A stretch of 64,000 nucleotides of DNA from Niabella aurantiaca DSM 17617 (GTDB lineage Bacteria > Bacteroidota > Bacteroidia > Chitinophagales > Chitinophagaceae), in contig NZ_KB893646.1 of assembly GCF_000374125.1 (NCBI RefSeq), positions 186,001-250,000 of the forward strand. Reading direction: 5' to 3'. Positions 42,863-52,819 of this stretch are shown one piece after another (within the stretch, counting starts at the first letter, position 1; each line of letters starts with the position of its first letter). Under the pieces are notes generated by a model. The model had not been told where the DNA came from, did no database searches, and saw only the letters and a program-made list of their open reading frames with translations. Position numbers and translations under genes: made by a program.

Positions 42863-44041
42863 ATGCTCCGGCTTCCCATATATCTTGATAACTGCGCTAC
42901 CACAGCCTGCGATGCCCGGGTAGTAGCGGAGATGCTGCCCTATTTTACCCAACATTACGGGAACGCCTCCAGCCGGAACCATTCCTTTGGATGGAAGGCC
43001 CAGGCTGCGGTGGAGGAAGCACAGGAACAACTGGCCGCGCTGATCGGCGCAGCGCCCGGCGAGATTGTTTTTACATCCGGGGCTACGGAAAGCTGCAATC
43101 TGGCATTAAGAGGCATCAGTGCATTGTATGCCGGAACGGGTAACCACATCATTACCGTAAAAACGGAGCACAAAGCCGTATTGGATACCTGCGATGCGCT
43201 GGAAAAAAGTGGTATGGAGATCACCTACCTGGATGCCACACCAGACGGCCGGATCAGCCTGCCGGCACTCAAAGCCGCGATCAAACCGGCCACCATCCTC
43301 ATCGCTGTTATGTGGGCCAATAACGAAACCGGTGTCATCATGCCCATAAAAGAGATCGGGGCCCTTGCCCGGGAACATGGCGTTCTGTTCTTTTCGGATG
43401 CCACCCAGGCGGCCGGTAAGGTTCCCATAAATGTAAAGGATGCAGGGTTGGGTCTCATGGCATTCAGCAGCCATAAGTTATACGGACCCAAGGGAATGGG
43501 CGCCCTGTACATCAGCCGGAAGCACCCGCGGGTAAGGCTGACCGCCCAGATCACCGGGGGCGGGCAACAGCAGAACATCCGGAGCGGTACGCTCAATGTG
43601 CCGGGGATCGTCGGTTTTGGCAAGGCCGCTGCGATCTGCCGGGAGGAAATGCAGCAGGAATCAATTCGTCTCCGTACACTCCGGAACAAGCTGGAAGCGG
43701 AACTGTTACAACTCCCGGAAGTGTTGATCAACGGGCTGGCTGCGGAGCGGTTGCCGCATGTATGCAATGCCTCTTTTGCCTACCTGAACAGTAATGAAAT
43801 CCTATCCGCACTGAACAAAGACATTGCGCTTTCTTCCGGGTCGGCCTGTACCTCGGGTTCGCTGGATCCGTCCTATGTTTTAAAAGCCATGCAGCTTCCG
43901 GATCCCCTGGCAAAGGCGGCCATCCGTTTCAGCCTGGGACGGTTCACCAATGACGAAGAAATCACCTACACCATCCGGCACACCACCGACGCCATTCAAG
44001 CGCTCAGAAAGAGCAGTCCTGCCTGGCAGCTTCGTGATTGA
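42863..44041 (+). CDS. cysteine desulfurase, NifS/IscS-type
   Basis: A 392-residue PLP enzyme that removes sulfur from cysteine for Fe-S clusters or other sulfur transfer. It has YLDNCATTACDARV, the cofactor-stacking His104 in KTEHKAVLDTC and PLP Lys205 in FSSHKLYGPKGMG. The catalytic Cys329 lies in SSGSACTSGSLDPSYVL, a loop typical of the IscS/NifS group and not the SufS group. No scaffold gene is adjacent. A possible promoter is not evident. Confidence 0.94.
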   Translation: MLRLPIYLDNCATTACDARVVAEMLPYFTQHYGNASSRNHSFGWKAQAAVEEAQEQLAALIGAAPGEIVFTSGATESCNLALRGISALYAGTGNHIITVKTEHKAVLDTCDALEKSGMEITYLDATPDGRISLPALKAAIKPATILIAVMWANNETGVIMPIKEIGALAREHGVLFFSDATQAAGKVPINVKDAGLGLMAFSSHKLYGPKGMGALYISRKHPRVRLTAQITGGGQQQNIRSGTLNVPGIVGFGKAAAICREEMQQESIRLRTLRNKLEAELLQLPEVLINGLAAERLPHVCNASFAYLNSNEILSALNKDIALSSGSACTSGSLDPSYVLKAMQLPDPLAKAAIRFSLGRFTNDEEITYTIRHTTDAIQALRKSSPAWQLRD

Positions 44042-44079
44042 TTTTTTAGTAACTTTAAGAACCTCGTTAATCTTTATGA

Positions 44080-45279
44080 ATGGTACGGTTGCGCGTTGCA
44101 GGTATGCTCATTTGTGTGTGCTGCTTCTTCCAGGCAGGGGCGCAGGAGGAGTTTATTGACCCGCCCAGTAAGCACCTGTTCACCATTCCTTTTGTACAAT
44201 TCACCGGCGGGGTGATCGTGTTTAAGGCGCTGCTCGATGATTTTAAAGACTCGCTCAACTTTATCCTGGATACCGGAAGCGGCGGCATCTCACTGGACTC
44301 CACCACCGTAAAAAACCTGCAGCTGAAGCCCGGTGCGCCCGAACGGATCATCCGAGGTATCGGAGGCGTAAGAAAAGTAAGCTTTTTAAAGAACCGGAGC
44401 CTGCACCTGGCGGGCTATGAAATAGACAGCCTGAATTTTCATGTCGTCGATTACGATGTGCTGACCGCGCTGTACGGACAAAAAATTGACGGGATCGTCG
44501 GCTATTCTGTTCTGAAACGGTATATCCTGAAGATCAACTATGAAAAGCAGGAGATCGGCTTTTTTTCAAGGGGTTCCATAAAATACCCCAGGGGCGGCTA
44601 TATGATGCGGCCGTATATACGGATGTTGCCGTACTCAAAGTCAACGATCGCCGATAACAGAAAAAGAGAGTTCAATTATTTATTTGACCTGGGCGCCGGG
44701 CTTACTGTTTTATTTTCAGATGATTTTATGAACGACAGCGCCTTTTTAAAATCAAAGCGGAAAACCTATTTAAAGCAAGGGGAAGGCCTGGGCGGCCGGG
44801 TGGATATGCGTCTTACCGTGATGAAATCATTGCGCATTGGCCCCTACAAGTTCCGGAATGTGCCGATCAATATCTTTGATGATGACTACAATGTAACCTC
44901 CTATCCTTCGCTGGGAGGACTGATCGGGAATGAAATTTTCAGAAGGTTCAATGTCATCATTAACTATGGGAAGCAACAGATCCACCTGACACCCAATCGT
45001 TTCTTTACTGCGCCCTTCGATTATGCCTACTCGGGCATTGAGCTGTACCTGATCAACGGCATGGCCATTACCGGAAAGATACCGGCCGGCTCCCCGGCGG
45101 AGAAGGCCGGGCTGAAGGACGGAGACGAGATCCTCGCCGTCAACAACAAGTTTGGGTTACAGCTGGATGACCTGAAACAGGCCCTTCAATCCACCTACGG
45201 TAAAGTGAAGATCATTTACCGCCGCAACGGTGAGCTGCGGTCAACAGTCGTAAATGTCATCAATATCTCCCGGAAATAA
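44080..45279 (+). CDS. secreted aspartic protease-like protein with PDZ domain
   Basis: A 399-residue exported protein (signal ending FQAGAQ). It has two retropepsin-like halves, LDTGSGGISLDS (Asp64) and FDLGAGLTVLFSDD (Asp near 203), as in the Bacteroidota aspartyl protease family; the second motif has DLG in place of DTG. A C-terminal PDZ domain (GKIPAGSPAEKAGLKDGDEI) ends in YRRNGELRSTVVNVINISRK. It likely cleaves or chaperones periplasmic peptides; the substrate is unknown. Confidence 0.85.
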   Translation: MVRLRVAGMLICVCCFFQAGAQEEFIDPPSKHLFTIPFVQFTGGVIVFKALLDDFKDSLNFILDTGSGGISLDSTTVKNLQLKPGAPERIIRGIGGVRKVSFLKNRSLHLAGYEIDSLNFHVVDYDVLTALYGQKIDGIVGYSVLKRYILKINYEKQEIGFFSRGSIKYPRGGYMMRPYIRMLPYSKSTIADNRKREFNYLFDLGAGLTVLFSDDFMNDSAFLKSKRKTYLKQGEGLGGRVDMRLTVMKSLRIGPYKFRNVPINIFDDDYNVTSYPSLGGLIGNEIFRRFNVIINYGKQQIHLTPNRFFTAPFDYAYSGIELYLINGMAITGKIPAGSPAEKAGLKDGDEILAVNNKFGLQLDDLKQALQSTYGKVKIIYRRNGELRSTVVNVINISRK

Positions 45280-45402
45280 TACAAAATTGAATTATAATTC
45301 AGGCCGGTACTTCCCGTATAGTGCCCCCCGGTAGCTGTCAGGATGATAGCCGTTCAGGATAATGGAATGGATCCATTACGGATACAACCGGTATACGGCA
45401 GG

Positions 45403-45873
45403 TTAAATCGTTATACTCAAGAGATATCCGTCGCTGACTTTTTGAGAGGAAGCACCATGGTCCTTTACTTTTACATCACTGATCTCATACTTTCCGGTAT
45501 TGCCCAGCTTTGAGGAATAGGAAACTTCAAGCAGAATATTGGGCTTAACCTTTAGAAAAAAACGGGACCGGTCCGGCATTGGAAAAATAATAGCACCCTT
45601 CAGATCGTCCGGGAATGCTACCGAGATATTGGAACTGCTGATCAGCTGGTTCAAAGCGTTCCGGACCTCGATATCTGTAACGGCGACCTTATTCTCCAAC
45701 AGGTAATTGCCTCCTGTATTTTTATTGGTGAGCGTAATATAAAAACGTACCGAGGCGCAGTTTGCACAGTAATTATCGGCAGCGCCCATAGCCCCGGAGG
45801 GGCCCCTCTCACTACTCTTTTTACATTGCACCAACAATAAAAGCACAAAAGACAAATAAAAAAGGGATCGCAT
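45403..45873 (-). CDS. hypothetical lipoprotein
   Basis: A 156-residue protein with lipobox LVQC near residue 17 and a short Lys/Ser-rich spacer. The mature domain is beta-rich (CANCASVRFYITLTNKNTGG; RSRFFLKVKPNILLEVSYSS) and may be a small sandwich. The ATG at 45873 starts the signal; the longer frame to 45954 is not protein-like. The family is unrecognised. It is convergent with the protease gene and divergent from ruvB. Confidence 0.72.
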   Translation of the reverse strand: MRSLFYLSFVLLLLVQCKKSSERGPSGAMGAADNYCANCASVRFYITLTNKNTGGNYLLENKVAVTDIEVRNALNQLISSSNISVAFPDDLKGAIIFPMPDRSRFFLKVKPNILLEVSYSSKLGNTGKYEISDVKVKDHGASSQKVSDGYLLSITI

Positions 45874-45966
45874 ACTGCTTTTTTTACTATAGACGGGCAA
45901 AATACAAAAAACGAAACAGACCGGGCCAAATTTAGCTACCGGGCGCCGCCTCATTTTTATTTATAA

Positions 45967-45974
45967 TATCTTTG
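45967..45974 (+). promoter_or_regulatory. candidate -7 box of ruvB, very close to the start codon
   Basis: TATCTTTG fits TAnnTTTG exactly and ends 7 bp before the ATG at 45982. Transcription would then begin at or next to the start codon. Confidence 0.5.
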
Positions 45975-45981
45975 GGCAACA

Positions 45982-47016
45982 ATGAGCAACCCCAATTTAA
46001 ACAAAGAAAAGCAGGGCATGAACGCTGTGGAGAGCGATTTTGAGAACACCATCCGCCCGGGCCAGATCAGGGATTTTGCCGGCCAGCCGCAGCTGGTGGA
46101 GAACCTGGTCATTTTTATCAGGGCTGCAAAAATGAGAGGAGAAGCGCTGGACCATATCCTTTTTCATGGCCCCCCGGGACTGGGGAAGACCACCCTGTCC
46201 AGGATCGTAGCTAATGAACTGGGTGTGAACATAAAAGAGACCAGCGGGCCGGTGATCGAAAAGCCGGGCGATCTGGCCGGATTGCTGACCTCACTGGAAC
46301 CCAATGATGTATTGTTCATCGACGAAATTCACCGGTTGAGCACGGTGGTGGAAGAATACTTATATGCGGCGATGGAAGATTACCGGCTGGATATCCTGCT
46401 GGACAGCGGACCCAATGCCCGGAGCATCCAGCTTTCCCTGAACCCGTTTACGCTGGTGGGCGCTACCACGCGGAGCGGGCTGCTGACGGCCCCGCTGCTG
46501 TCGCGGTTTGCCATAAAGTCCCGCCTGGAATATTATAATACAGATACGCTCCAAAAGATCATTTTACGCTCGGCCGAGATACTGGGGGTGACCATTGCGA
46601 AAGATGCGGCGGCAGAAATCGCCGGCAGAAGCCGGGCCACCCCCAGGATCGCCAACGGCCTTTTAAGAAGGGTGCGGGACTTTGCCCAGGTGCTGAACGA
46701 TGGGATCATTGATACGGGTATTACCAGGCATGCCCTGAAGGCGCTGAATGTGGATGAATACGGGTTGGATGAAATGGACAACCGGATCCTGCTGGCCATC
46801 ATCGAAAAATTTAAAGGCGGACCGGTGGGTATCACCACCATCGCCACAGCCGTGGGAGAAGAGCCGGGAACCATCGAAGAGGTGTATGAGCCTTTTTTGA
46901 TACAGGAAGGGTTTTTGCAGCGCACGCCCCGCGGACGCGAGGTAACACATAAAGCCTATGAGCATTTAGGCAAAAAACCGGGAAACCGCACTCCGAACCT
47001 GGAGCTGGACCTTTAA
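45982..47016 (+). CDS. ruvB: Holliday junction branch-migration ATPase RuvB
   Basis: A 344-residue AAA+ motor that works with RuvA to migrate Holliday junctions. Walker [10 protein letters not shown] (63-71), Walker [11 protein letters not shown], sensor [17 protein letters not shown] and a C-terminal winged helix ([32 protein letters not shown]) are intact. RuvA and RuvC are not in this window. The gene ends before a strong bidirectional terminator. Confidence 0.98.
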   Translation: MSNPNLNKEKQGMNAVESDFENTIRPGQIRDFAGQPQLVENLVIFIRAAKMRGEALDHILFHGPPGLGKTTLSRIVANELGVNIKETSGPVIEKPGDLAGLLTSLEPNDVLFIDEIHRLSTVVEEYLYAAMEDYRLDILLDSGPNARSIQLSLNPFTLVGATTRSGLLTAPLLSRFAIKSRLEYYNTDTLQKIILRSAEILGVTIAKDAAAEIAGRSRATPRIANGLLRRVRDFAQVLNDGIIDTGITRHALKALNVDEYGLDEMDNRILLAIIEKFKGGPVGITTIATAVGEEPGTIEEVYEPFLIQEGFLQRTPRGREVTHKAYEHLGKKPGNRTPNLELDL

Positions 47017-47090
47017 AAAACATTGAAAAGTTAAGAAATCAAAGAGGTTTCATAACCCGTGCTACAGCGGGTATACGGAACCCGGCAAAT

Positions 47091-47129
47091 AAGAAACCCG
47101 CGCCGGTATCCCGGCGCGGGTTTCTTATT
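47091..47129. terminator. bidirectional intrinsic terminator between ruvB and the response regulator
   Basis: AAGAAACCCGCGCCGG (47091-47106) and its exact complement (47111-47126) around TATC give a 16-bp stem. A/T-rich ends serve both convergent genes. Confidence 0.9.
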
Positions 47130-47145
47130 GATATCCGGAAAAAAT

Positions 47146-47844
47146 TTAATCCTGCACTACCAGCCGGAATCCATTCCCATGAATGTTCACGATCTCAATT
47201 TTTTCATCGTCCTTCAGGTACTTGCGCAATTTGGCAATGTACACATCCATACTTCTCCCGTTGAAATAGGTATCGCTGCCCCAGATCTTTTTGAGCGCCT
47301 GTTCACGGGGCAGGAGGTCATTCAAATGCTCTGCCAGCATTTTCAGTAATTCGTTCTCTTTTGGAGAAAGCGTTTGTGTATTGTCGTTGTGAATGAGCTG
47401 GCGCAATTTGGGATTAAAATGATAGCTGGCCAGCTGGTATTCCTTGTTCTCTGTTTCTTTATTCAGCTCCTCATTTCTTTTAAGGATGGCACGGATCTTT
47501 AAAAGCAATACCTCACTGTCAAAAGGTTTGGTGATGTAATCATCGGCTCCCAGCTTATATCCCTGGATGATGTCTTCCTTCATGGTCTTGGCGCTCAGGA
47601 AGAACAGGGGAATGTCCGGGTCCACATTGCGCACTTCTTCTGCCAGGGTAAAGCCGTCCATATGCGGCATCATCACATCCAGCAGGCAGAGGTCAAATTT
47701 TTCACGCTGAAACGCAGCCAGACCTAAACGGCCATCCCGCTCCAGGGTAACGTCGTAATCATTCAGTTCCAGGTAATTTTTCAATACATTGCCAAGGTTA
47801 GGATCATCTTCGCACAATAATATCCTCGGTTTTTTTGTTTCCAT
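47146..47844 (-). CDS. OmpR/PhoB-family response regulator
   Basis: A 232-residue two-component regulator. The receiver domain has the acidic pocket LLCEDDP, the phosphorylated Asp56 in LCLLDVMMPHMDG, and FFLSAKTMKEDI and DYITKPF (Lys). A C-terminal winged-helix DNA-binding domain follows (LSPKENELLKMLAEHLNDLL; GRSMDVYIAKLRKYLKDDEK). It resembles the RprY-type regulators of Bacteroidota. No histidine kinase lies next to it, so the partner must be elsewhere. Confidence 0.95.
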   Translation of the reverse strand: METKKPRILLCEDDPNLGNVLKNYLELNDYDVTLERDGRLGLAAFQREKFDLCLLDVMMPHMDGFTLAEEVRNVDPDIPLFFLSAKTMKEDIIQGYKLGADDYITKPFDSEVLLLKIRAILKRNEELNKETENKEYQLASYHFNPKLRQLIHNDNTQTLSPKENELLKMLAEHLNDLLPREQALKKIWGSDTYFNGRSMDVYIAKLRKYLKDDEKIEIVNIHGNGFRLVVQD

Positions 47845-48147
47845 GTTGCTGTGTTTGAGTTATTAGATGGCAAATAAAGTTAATGCTTTTTAATACACTA
47901 ACAAATGGAAACGAATTTTTTGTTAAAAAGCAGCTGCCCTGCTGCAATGCAGAAACGCGCAGGAACGGCGATGACCGGAAAAATAAACAAAGGAGGCTGC
48001 CCGGCATATGTTTCAGCAAACATAGAAGACAGCCCCCCTGATGGAGCAAGACCGGTGATTTCAGTGCGCGTACCGGGATAACGATCATTTATCCGGCACA
48101 GCCGGGATGTTTTTCCTTTAATGATACAGGAATCGATCTCCGGCGGC
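47845..48147. other. intergenic stretch without identifiable features
   Basis: About 300 bp upstream of the response regulator. It holds no convincing gene, repeat or terminator; the region next to 47845 is A+T-rich and presumably contains the promoter. Confidence 0.5.
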
Positions 48148-48546
48148 CTATTTTTTGAAAATACGAAAGGTTCCTTCGCCACTTACATCGGCGCCATCTC
48201 CCCAGGTTCCGTCCATCGTGGTGAAACCGGCGTCAACGACCGCCTGTGTAGAATAAGAAGTGGCCGGTGGATAGGTATAGGTGGTTTTAACCGTGTTACC
48301 CGCTACAATATAAGTGCCCTCTGCTTTTCCGGCAGCAGCAGTGTCCGCATCGTCCGCATAAACCCTTACCGTTCCGTTTGAACGGAACAGGAAGTTAAAT
48401 GTCTTGTCCGGTACGGCACTTCCATAACCATACATTCCTTCCCAATAACCTACAACGGTGGGTGCCGGCGGCGCATCTTCTTTTTTCTTCTTGCATGCGG
48501 CAATGATGCACAGGGCAACGATGGCGAACAGTAATGTTGATTTCAT
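48148..48546 (-). CDS. small hypothetical lipoprotein
   Basis: A 132-residue lipoprotein (lipobox IAAC, near residue 18, followed by KKKKED). The mature part is a small beta-rich domain: VVGYWEGMYGYGSAVPDKTF, FLFRSNGTVRVYADD, then TYIVAGNTVKTTYTY and GTFRIFKK. This resembles the lipocalin-like or META-like small domains in Bacteroidota lipoproteins. The function is unknown. Confidence 0.78.
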   Translation of the reverse strand: MKSTLLFAIVALCIIAACKKKKEDAPPAPTVVGYWEGMYGYGSAVPDKTFNFLFRSNGTVRVYADDADTAAAGKAEGTYIVAGNTVKTTYTYPPATSYSTQAVVDAGFTTMDGTWGDGADVSGEGTFRIFKK

Positions 48547-48760
48547 AATACGGGGGTTTTAGTTTTTAAGATTGAATCACCCAAAATTATCCGGATGGCT
48601 GGATTGCCACCAGCGCAGATTCCCTGTTTTTTTTACCGTATTTCTACGTATTTTGTATCCGGTAACTACCTTGTGCGGGCAACAGGAACAGTTTATGGTT
48701 GCCAGGGTTTTTATTTTTTTCAATAAACTTTGGGAATATTGCAACACCAAATATTAAATT

Positions 48761-50293
48761 ATGGCAGATACAGCACAATTTTTACAGGCCGTAAAGGATG
48801 GCTACACTTTTAAAGGAGAAAGTTATAAGATAGGCCGGGCGCTCCTCAACGGGGAAGTAGTACCGGATGCAGATGTAAACCTGCCTTTTAAAACGCTGAA
48901 CCGCCACGGTTTGATCGCGGGCGCCACAGGTACGGGAAAGACCAAGACCCTGCAGGTATTGTCGGAAGGACTGAGCGATGCAAGCATCCCGGTGTTGTTG
49001 ATGGACATAAAAGGAGACCTGAGCGGGATTGGTGCTGCAGGCGCAACCAATGATAAAATTGCGGAGCGTTGCCAGAAGCTTGGGATCGAATTTAAGCCGG
49101 AGGCCTATCCCATCGAGTTCCTGACATTGAGCGAAGAAAAAGGGACCCGCCTGAGAGCTACCGTAAGCGAATTTGGCCCGGTGCTGTTCTCAAAGATCCT
49201 GAACCTGAATGATACACAGGGAGGATTTGTGGCCCTTATTTTTAAATATTGTGATGATAATAAATTACCCCTGGTAGATCTGAAGGATTTTATCAAGGTA
49301 CTGCAATACGTGAGTGATGAAGGAAAAGCGGAGCTTGAAAAAAACTATGGAAAGATATCCACCTCCTCTACCGGAACCATTCTGCGGAAGGTGATCGAAT
49401 TGCAGCAGCAGGGTGCCGATCTCTTTTTTGGCGAGCGCAGTTTTGATGTGGAAGACCTGATGCGCATCAACAGCGACGGGCGCGGCATGGTTTCGATCGT
49501 ACGCGTTACCGACCTGCAGGACCGCCCCAAGCTGTTTTCTACCTTTATGCTGCAACTGCTGGCAGAATTGTACGCAAGCCTTCCGGAGGCGGGAGACCTG
49601 GAGAAACCCAAGCTGGTGCTGTTTATTGATGAGGCGCACCTGATCTTTAATGAGGCCAGCACAGCGTTGCTGGACCAATTGGAGACCATCGTAAAGCTGA
49701 TCCGATCCAAAGGAGTGGGCGTATTTTTCTGTACACAGAACCCGATGGATGTGCCGGCTCCCATACTGGCGCAGCTGGGATTAAAAGTGCAGCACGCCCT
49801 GAGGGCCTTTACAGCGGCCGATCGTAAGGTGATCCGGCAAACAGCAGAGAACTACCCGCTGAGCGATTTTTATAAGACAGATGAATTGCTGACGCAAGTG
49901 GGTATCGGAGAGGCCCTGGTGACCATGCTGAATGAAAAAGGGATCCCTACCCCGCTGGTACACTGTATGCTGCGGGCACCGCAAAGCCGGATGGATGTTT
50001 TAACGGATGCGGAGATCAACAGCATTACCGCCCAATCGAAGATCGCGGCGCATTATAACGAGGTGATCGACAGCGAAAGCGCCTACGAAATACTGGCGCA
50101 AAAACTGAACGACGCTGCCGAAAGAACGGCGCAACAGGCAGAAGAAAAAACAACAAAGCGCGGAGCTGCGGAAAAAGGCTTCTTCGACAACCCGATCGTT
50201 AAAAGCATCGCGCGTACGGCGGGCAACACCATCGTACGGTCGCTGCTGGGTGCGATTGGGCTGGGCGGCAGGAGAAAGAAAGGGCTCTTTTAA
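48761..50293 (+). CDS. HerA-like helicase (DUF853 family ATPase)
   Basis: A 510-residue ATPase. The P-loop is GATGTGKTK (54-62) preceded by LNRHGLIA, then VLLMDIKGDLSGIGAAG. Walker B is KLVLFIDEAHLIFNEAS, followed by FFCTQNPMDVPAPILAQLGL and an arginine-finger-type region RKVIRQTAENYPLSDF. DUF853 proteins are related to HerA/FtsK motors; the role in bacteria is unclear. The tail after residue 440 is Ala/Glu/Lys-rich and ends in GRRKKG. No NurA partner is adjacent, so a DNA-end-processing role is not supported here. Confidence 0.9.
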   Translation: MADTAQFLQAVKDGYTFKGESYKIGRALLNGEVVPDADVNLPFKTLNRHGLIAGATGTGKTKTLQVLSEGLSDASIPVLLMDIKGDLSGIGAAGATNDKIAERCQKLGIEFKPEAYPIEFLTLSEEKGTRLRATVSEFGPVLFSKILNLNDTQGGFVALIFKYCDDNKLPLVDLKDFIKVLQYVSDEGKAELEKNYGKISTSSTGTILRKVIELQQQGADLFFGERSFDVEDLMRINSDGRGMVSIVRVTDLQDRPKLFSTFMLQLLAELYASLPEAGDLEKPKLVLFIDEAHLIFNEASTALLDQLETIVKLIRSKGVGVFFCTQNPMDVPAPILAQLGLKVQHALRAFTAADRKVIRQTAENYPLSDFYKTDELLTQVGIGEALVTMLNEKGIPTPLVHCMLRAPQSRMDVLTDAEINSITAQSKIAAHYNEVIDSESAYEILAQKLNDAAERTAQQAEEKTTKRGAAEKGFFDNPIVKSIARTAGNTIVRSLLGAIGLGGRRKKGLF

Positions 50294-50422
50294 ACTTAAA
50301 ATATCCAATGAAGAATTTGAAATGAAAAAGGAGATCCCGCTTAGGTGCGGAAGCCTTCTGATCCGAAAGAAAGCCCTTTCTTCGTTTTGCATGGGATATG
50401 CACTATTTTAGTTTTCCCCGGA

Positions 50423-52804
50423 CTACTTTACCGTAAACGTAGCCTCTGAAAAAACAGGGGTCCCTTTGCTGGAAATACCCTGTAATACAATTTTATAATC
50501 GCCCCTGAAGTCGGATGTAAAGCAGTCCAGGCTCAACGGCTGCCGGCTGTTGAGTTCGATATCCGGCTTCCAAAGCAAGGTGGTACGGTTGTCGGGGATC
50601 CGCAGATCGCCTTTATTCCCATCTGCATAAACCGGTGCGTAGAAGATCCGCTGCAGCTGCAACCCTTCGTAATCGATGGCAACAGCAGAGGGGTCGAGCT
50701 CAAACCCGTCAAATGCAGATGTATAGGTCTGGAAACTTACAATGCCGGAATACAGGGAAGAGCCGATGAGATACCTGCGGGGCACCACATCCAGCCTTTT
50801 TACCTTGTACGGGTTATAATTAAAGATGCTGTTATAATCGGCCAGGGGCACACCATCCAGCAATACCAGCACCGCATACCGGTATACATTCTGGTATTTT
50901 TCATCATAGATCGTCATATGGAGCTTCCGGTCGCGCATCACCACATTTATCGGCCGTACATATTCGCGCAATACCTCCTCCATGGTTGAAAACCGTTTGT
51001 AGTTGTCCAGGAGGTAACTGATCTCGGGCTTACCATAAAAAGGCAGGGTATCCTTTGCTGCTGGCGTTGTATAGCTATTGATCCGGTCTTTATAATAGAT
51101 ATTGACCGTTTGCATGGCAATGCTGCGTTTTAACAGGTACGCGCTGTCCGCAGGATCAGGAAAATAGAGCGGCTGGGTAAAGGAACGGTTTGCACTGTCG
51201 ATGAACGGCGAAATAATTGCAGTAGTATAGCTATCGGTGGAGTTAGCGGAAGGGGTTGGCTTGATAAATATATCCCCCGGGCCATAGTATTTTTTAACAT
51301 TGAAGCGGACAATGCCCGAAGAGTCGCTGGTGCCGTTGTAAAGGCCAAAGGGAATGGATGGAGCCGTTAGCAGGCAGGAAACTCCCGGGGCAGGTTGTTG
51401 GTTCCAGTTATTCAAAACCCTTGCGGCAACAATATGCCCATCATACTCGGGCAGGTATTTTAATGAGGGGTCAAACAATGGTTTACCGGTATCAAAATGC
51501 CGCCATCCGTTTACAAGCATCAGGTTCTCTATGTAGTCTCCGTGAGTTGCCCCGGGCGTAAGATAAAATTCCGGGGATTCAATAGTTCCTGAAAGGCTGG
51601 CAGTGAGCTGGAGATACGTGCGGATATCCGATGCTTCTGTATGCCGATCCATTGCGTAAACCGAAAGGGAGCCCTGTATGGTTTCAAGACTGTCTCCATC
51701 CAACGCGGGTACCAGCTTTATGGCAGCATGGTCCCTTATCGCCAGTTCCTGTTTACCGGTACTAATGGCTACCACTGTTGAAGGCTGTTTGGCGGGAATG
51801 AAGACCAGGCGTTCATTTACAGGCCGGCGGTCTTGATCGAACAGTGTAAAGCAGATCACACCGGTTCCGAGCCTGGCTTTACTTACCCGGATCTCGATCG
51901 CATTACGGGTTTGCAGATCCACGGTGGTGGCAAACCGGTTCTTTTGTTCGTTGTGCGCCACCAGCGTCATCCGTTGCGGATCTGTGTTGTGGATCGTTAT
52001 TTTGACCAGATAGGTGCCGTTTCCGTTATCGCTTATGTTTAAAACAGCACCGCTGGTCCGGGGCACGGGCAGCGTTGCTTTTAGAAGATCTTTCCCCGGT
52101 ATCATTACTGCCGCGGTATATTTCCTGCCGGGCAGCGGTGTATAGGTAAACTGGCCCAGCCCAAATTTCAGGAGCTCAAAACGGGCAACGGTATCCGTGC
52201 CGTTTTCGATAACGTATCCGGTGGCTGGCAGTCCTTTTGTGGTTTTGGGGTCCAGTACCTGCACGCCTAATTTCGAGGGGATCCCTTCAACCAGGGTCCC
52301 CCCTTCGGGAAAGAACCGGATAATGGCCGCCGGCTGCACAGTACGGGCCGGACGGACGGCTGCCGCAACCGTATTGGTAACAAGGATCCTTTTTCTAAAG
52401 AGGGCGTTTTCGTTGCCTTGCTTCATCCGGCTGGTATAGGCAACAAGGGTATAAGCGCCCGTGGCAAGATGAACGGGAAGGTAAAAACTGCCCTTTCCCG
52501 TGCCCCGGTTGGCCTGTATCTTGGATTGGATCACCGATCGTCCTTTATCATTTATGAGTTCGATATAAAGGATACTATTGTAGTGCGCCAAAACATGCGT
52601 GCCTGCATTCAGAAGATACGTTTTAAACCAGAGGAGCTCGCCGGCCAGGTAGGCCTCCTTGTCGCTGTGAACAAAAATGGTTTCGTGTACCGGTTCTTTT
52701 ATGGAATCCTGCAGCTGCGCCATAGCCGCCATGTGTGTGTACAGACCGATGAGGACCATCAACAGCCGGCAACAACGAAGAAAAGAATGAAGGATCATAA
52801 ACAT
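50423..52804 (-). CDS. MG2-domain-type surface protein in a TonB-receptor operon
   Basis: A 793-residue exported protein (signal ending HMAAMAQ). The N-terminal module ETIFVHSDKEAYLAGELLWF then FKTYLLNAGTHVL is the macroglobulin MG2-like domain often seen in Bacteroidota proteins linked to TonB receptors. Further beta modules follow, and a C-terminal plug-like segment (VRPINVVMRDRKLHMTIYDE; AVLVLLDGVPLADYNSIFNY; KVKRLDVVPRRYLIGSSLYS) resembles a TonB plug without a barrel. It is the last gene of the operon, 15 bp after the DUF4249 gene. It may assist receptor assembly or bind a substrate; function unknown. Confidence 0.8.
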   Translation of the reverse strand: MFMILHSFLRCCRLLMVLIGLYTHMAAMAQLQDSIKEPVHETIFVHSDKEAYLAGELLWFKTYLLNAGTHVLAHYNSILYIELINDKGRSVIQSKIQANRGTGKGSFYLPVHLATGAYTLVAYTSRMKQGNENALFRKRILVTNTVAAAVRPARTVQPAAIIRFFPEGGTLVEGIPSKLGVQVLDPKTTKGLPATGYVIENGTDTVARFELLKFGLGQFTYTPLPGRKYTAAVMIPGKDLLKATLPVPRTSGAVLNISDNGNGTYLVKITIHNTDPQRMTLVAHNEQKNRFATTVDLQTRNAIEIRVSKARLGTGVICFTLFDQDRRPVNERLVFIPAKQPSTVVAISTGKQELAIRDHAAIKLVPALDGDSLETIQGSLSVYAMDRHTEASDIRTYLQLTASLSGTIESPEFYLTPGATHGDYIENLMLVNGWRHFDTGKPLFDPSLKYLPEYDGHIVAARVLNNWNQQPAPGVSCLLTAPSIPFGLYNGTSDSSGIVRFNVKKYYGPGDIFIKPTPSANSTDSYTTAIISPFIDSANRSFTQPLYFPDPADSAYLLKRSIAMQTVNIYYKDRINSYTTPAAKDTLPFYGKPEISYLLDNYKRFSTMEEVLREYVRPINVVMRDRKLHMTIYDEKYQNVYRYAVLVLLDGVPLADYNSIFNYNPYKVKRLDVVPRRYLIGSSLYSGIVSFQTYTSAFDGFELDPSAVAIDYEGLQLQRIFYAPVYADGNKGDLRIPDNRTTLLWKPDIELNSRQPLSLDCFTSDFRGDYKIVLQGISSKGTPVFSEATFTVK

Positions 52805-52819
52805 ATTTGCTCAAAATTA

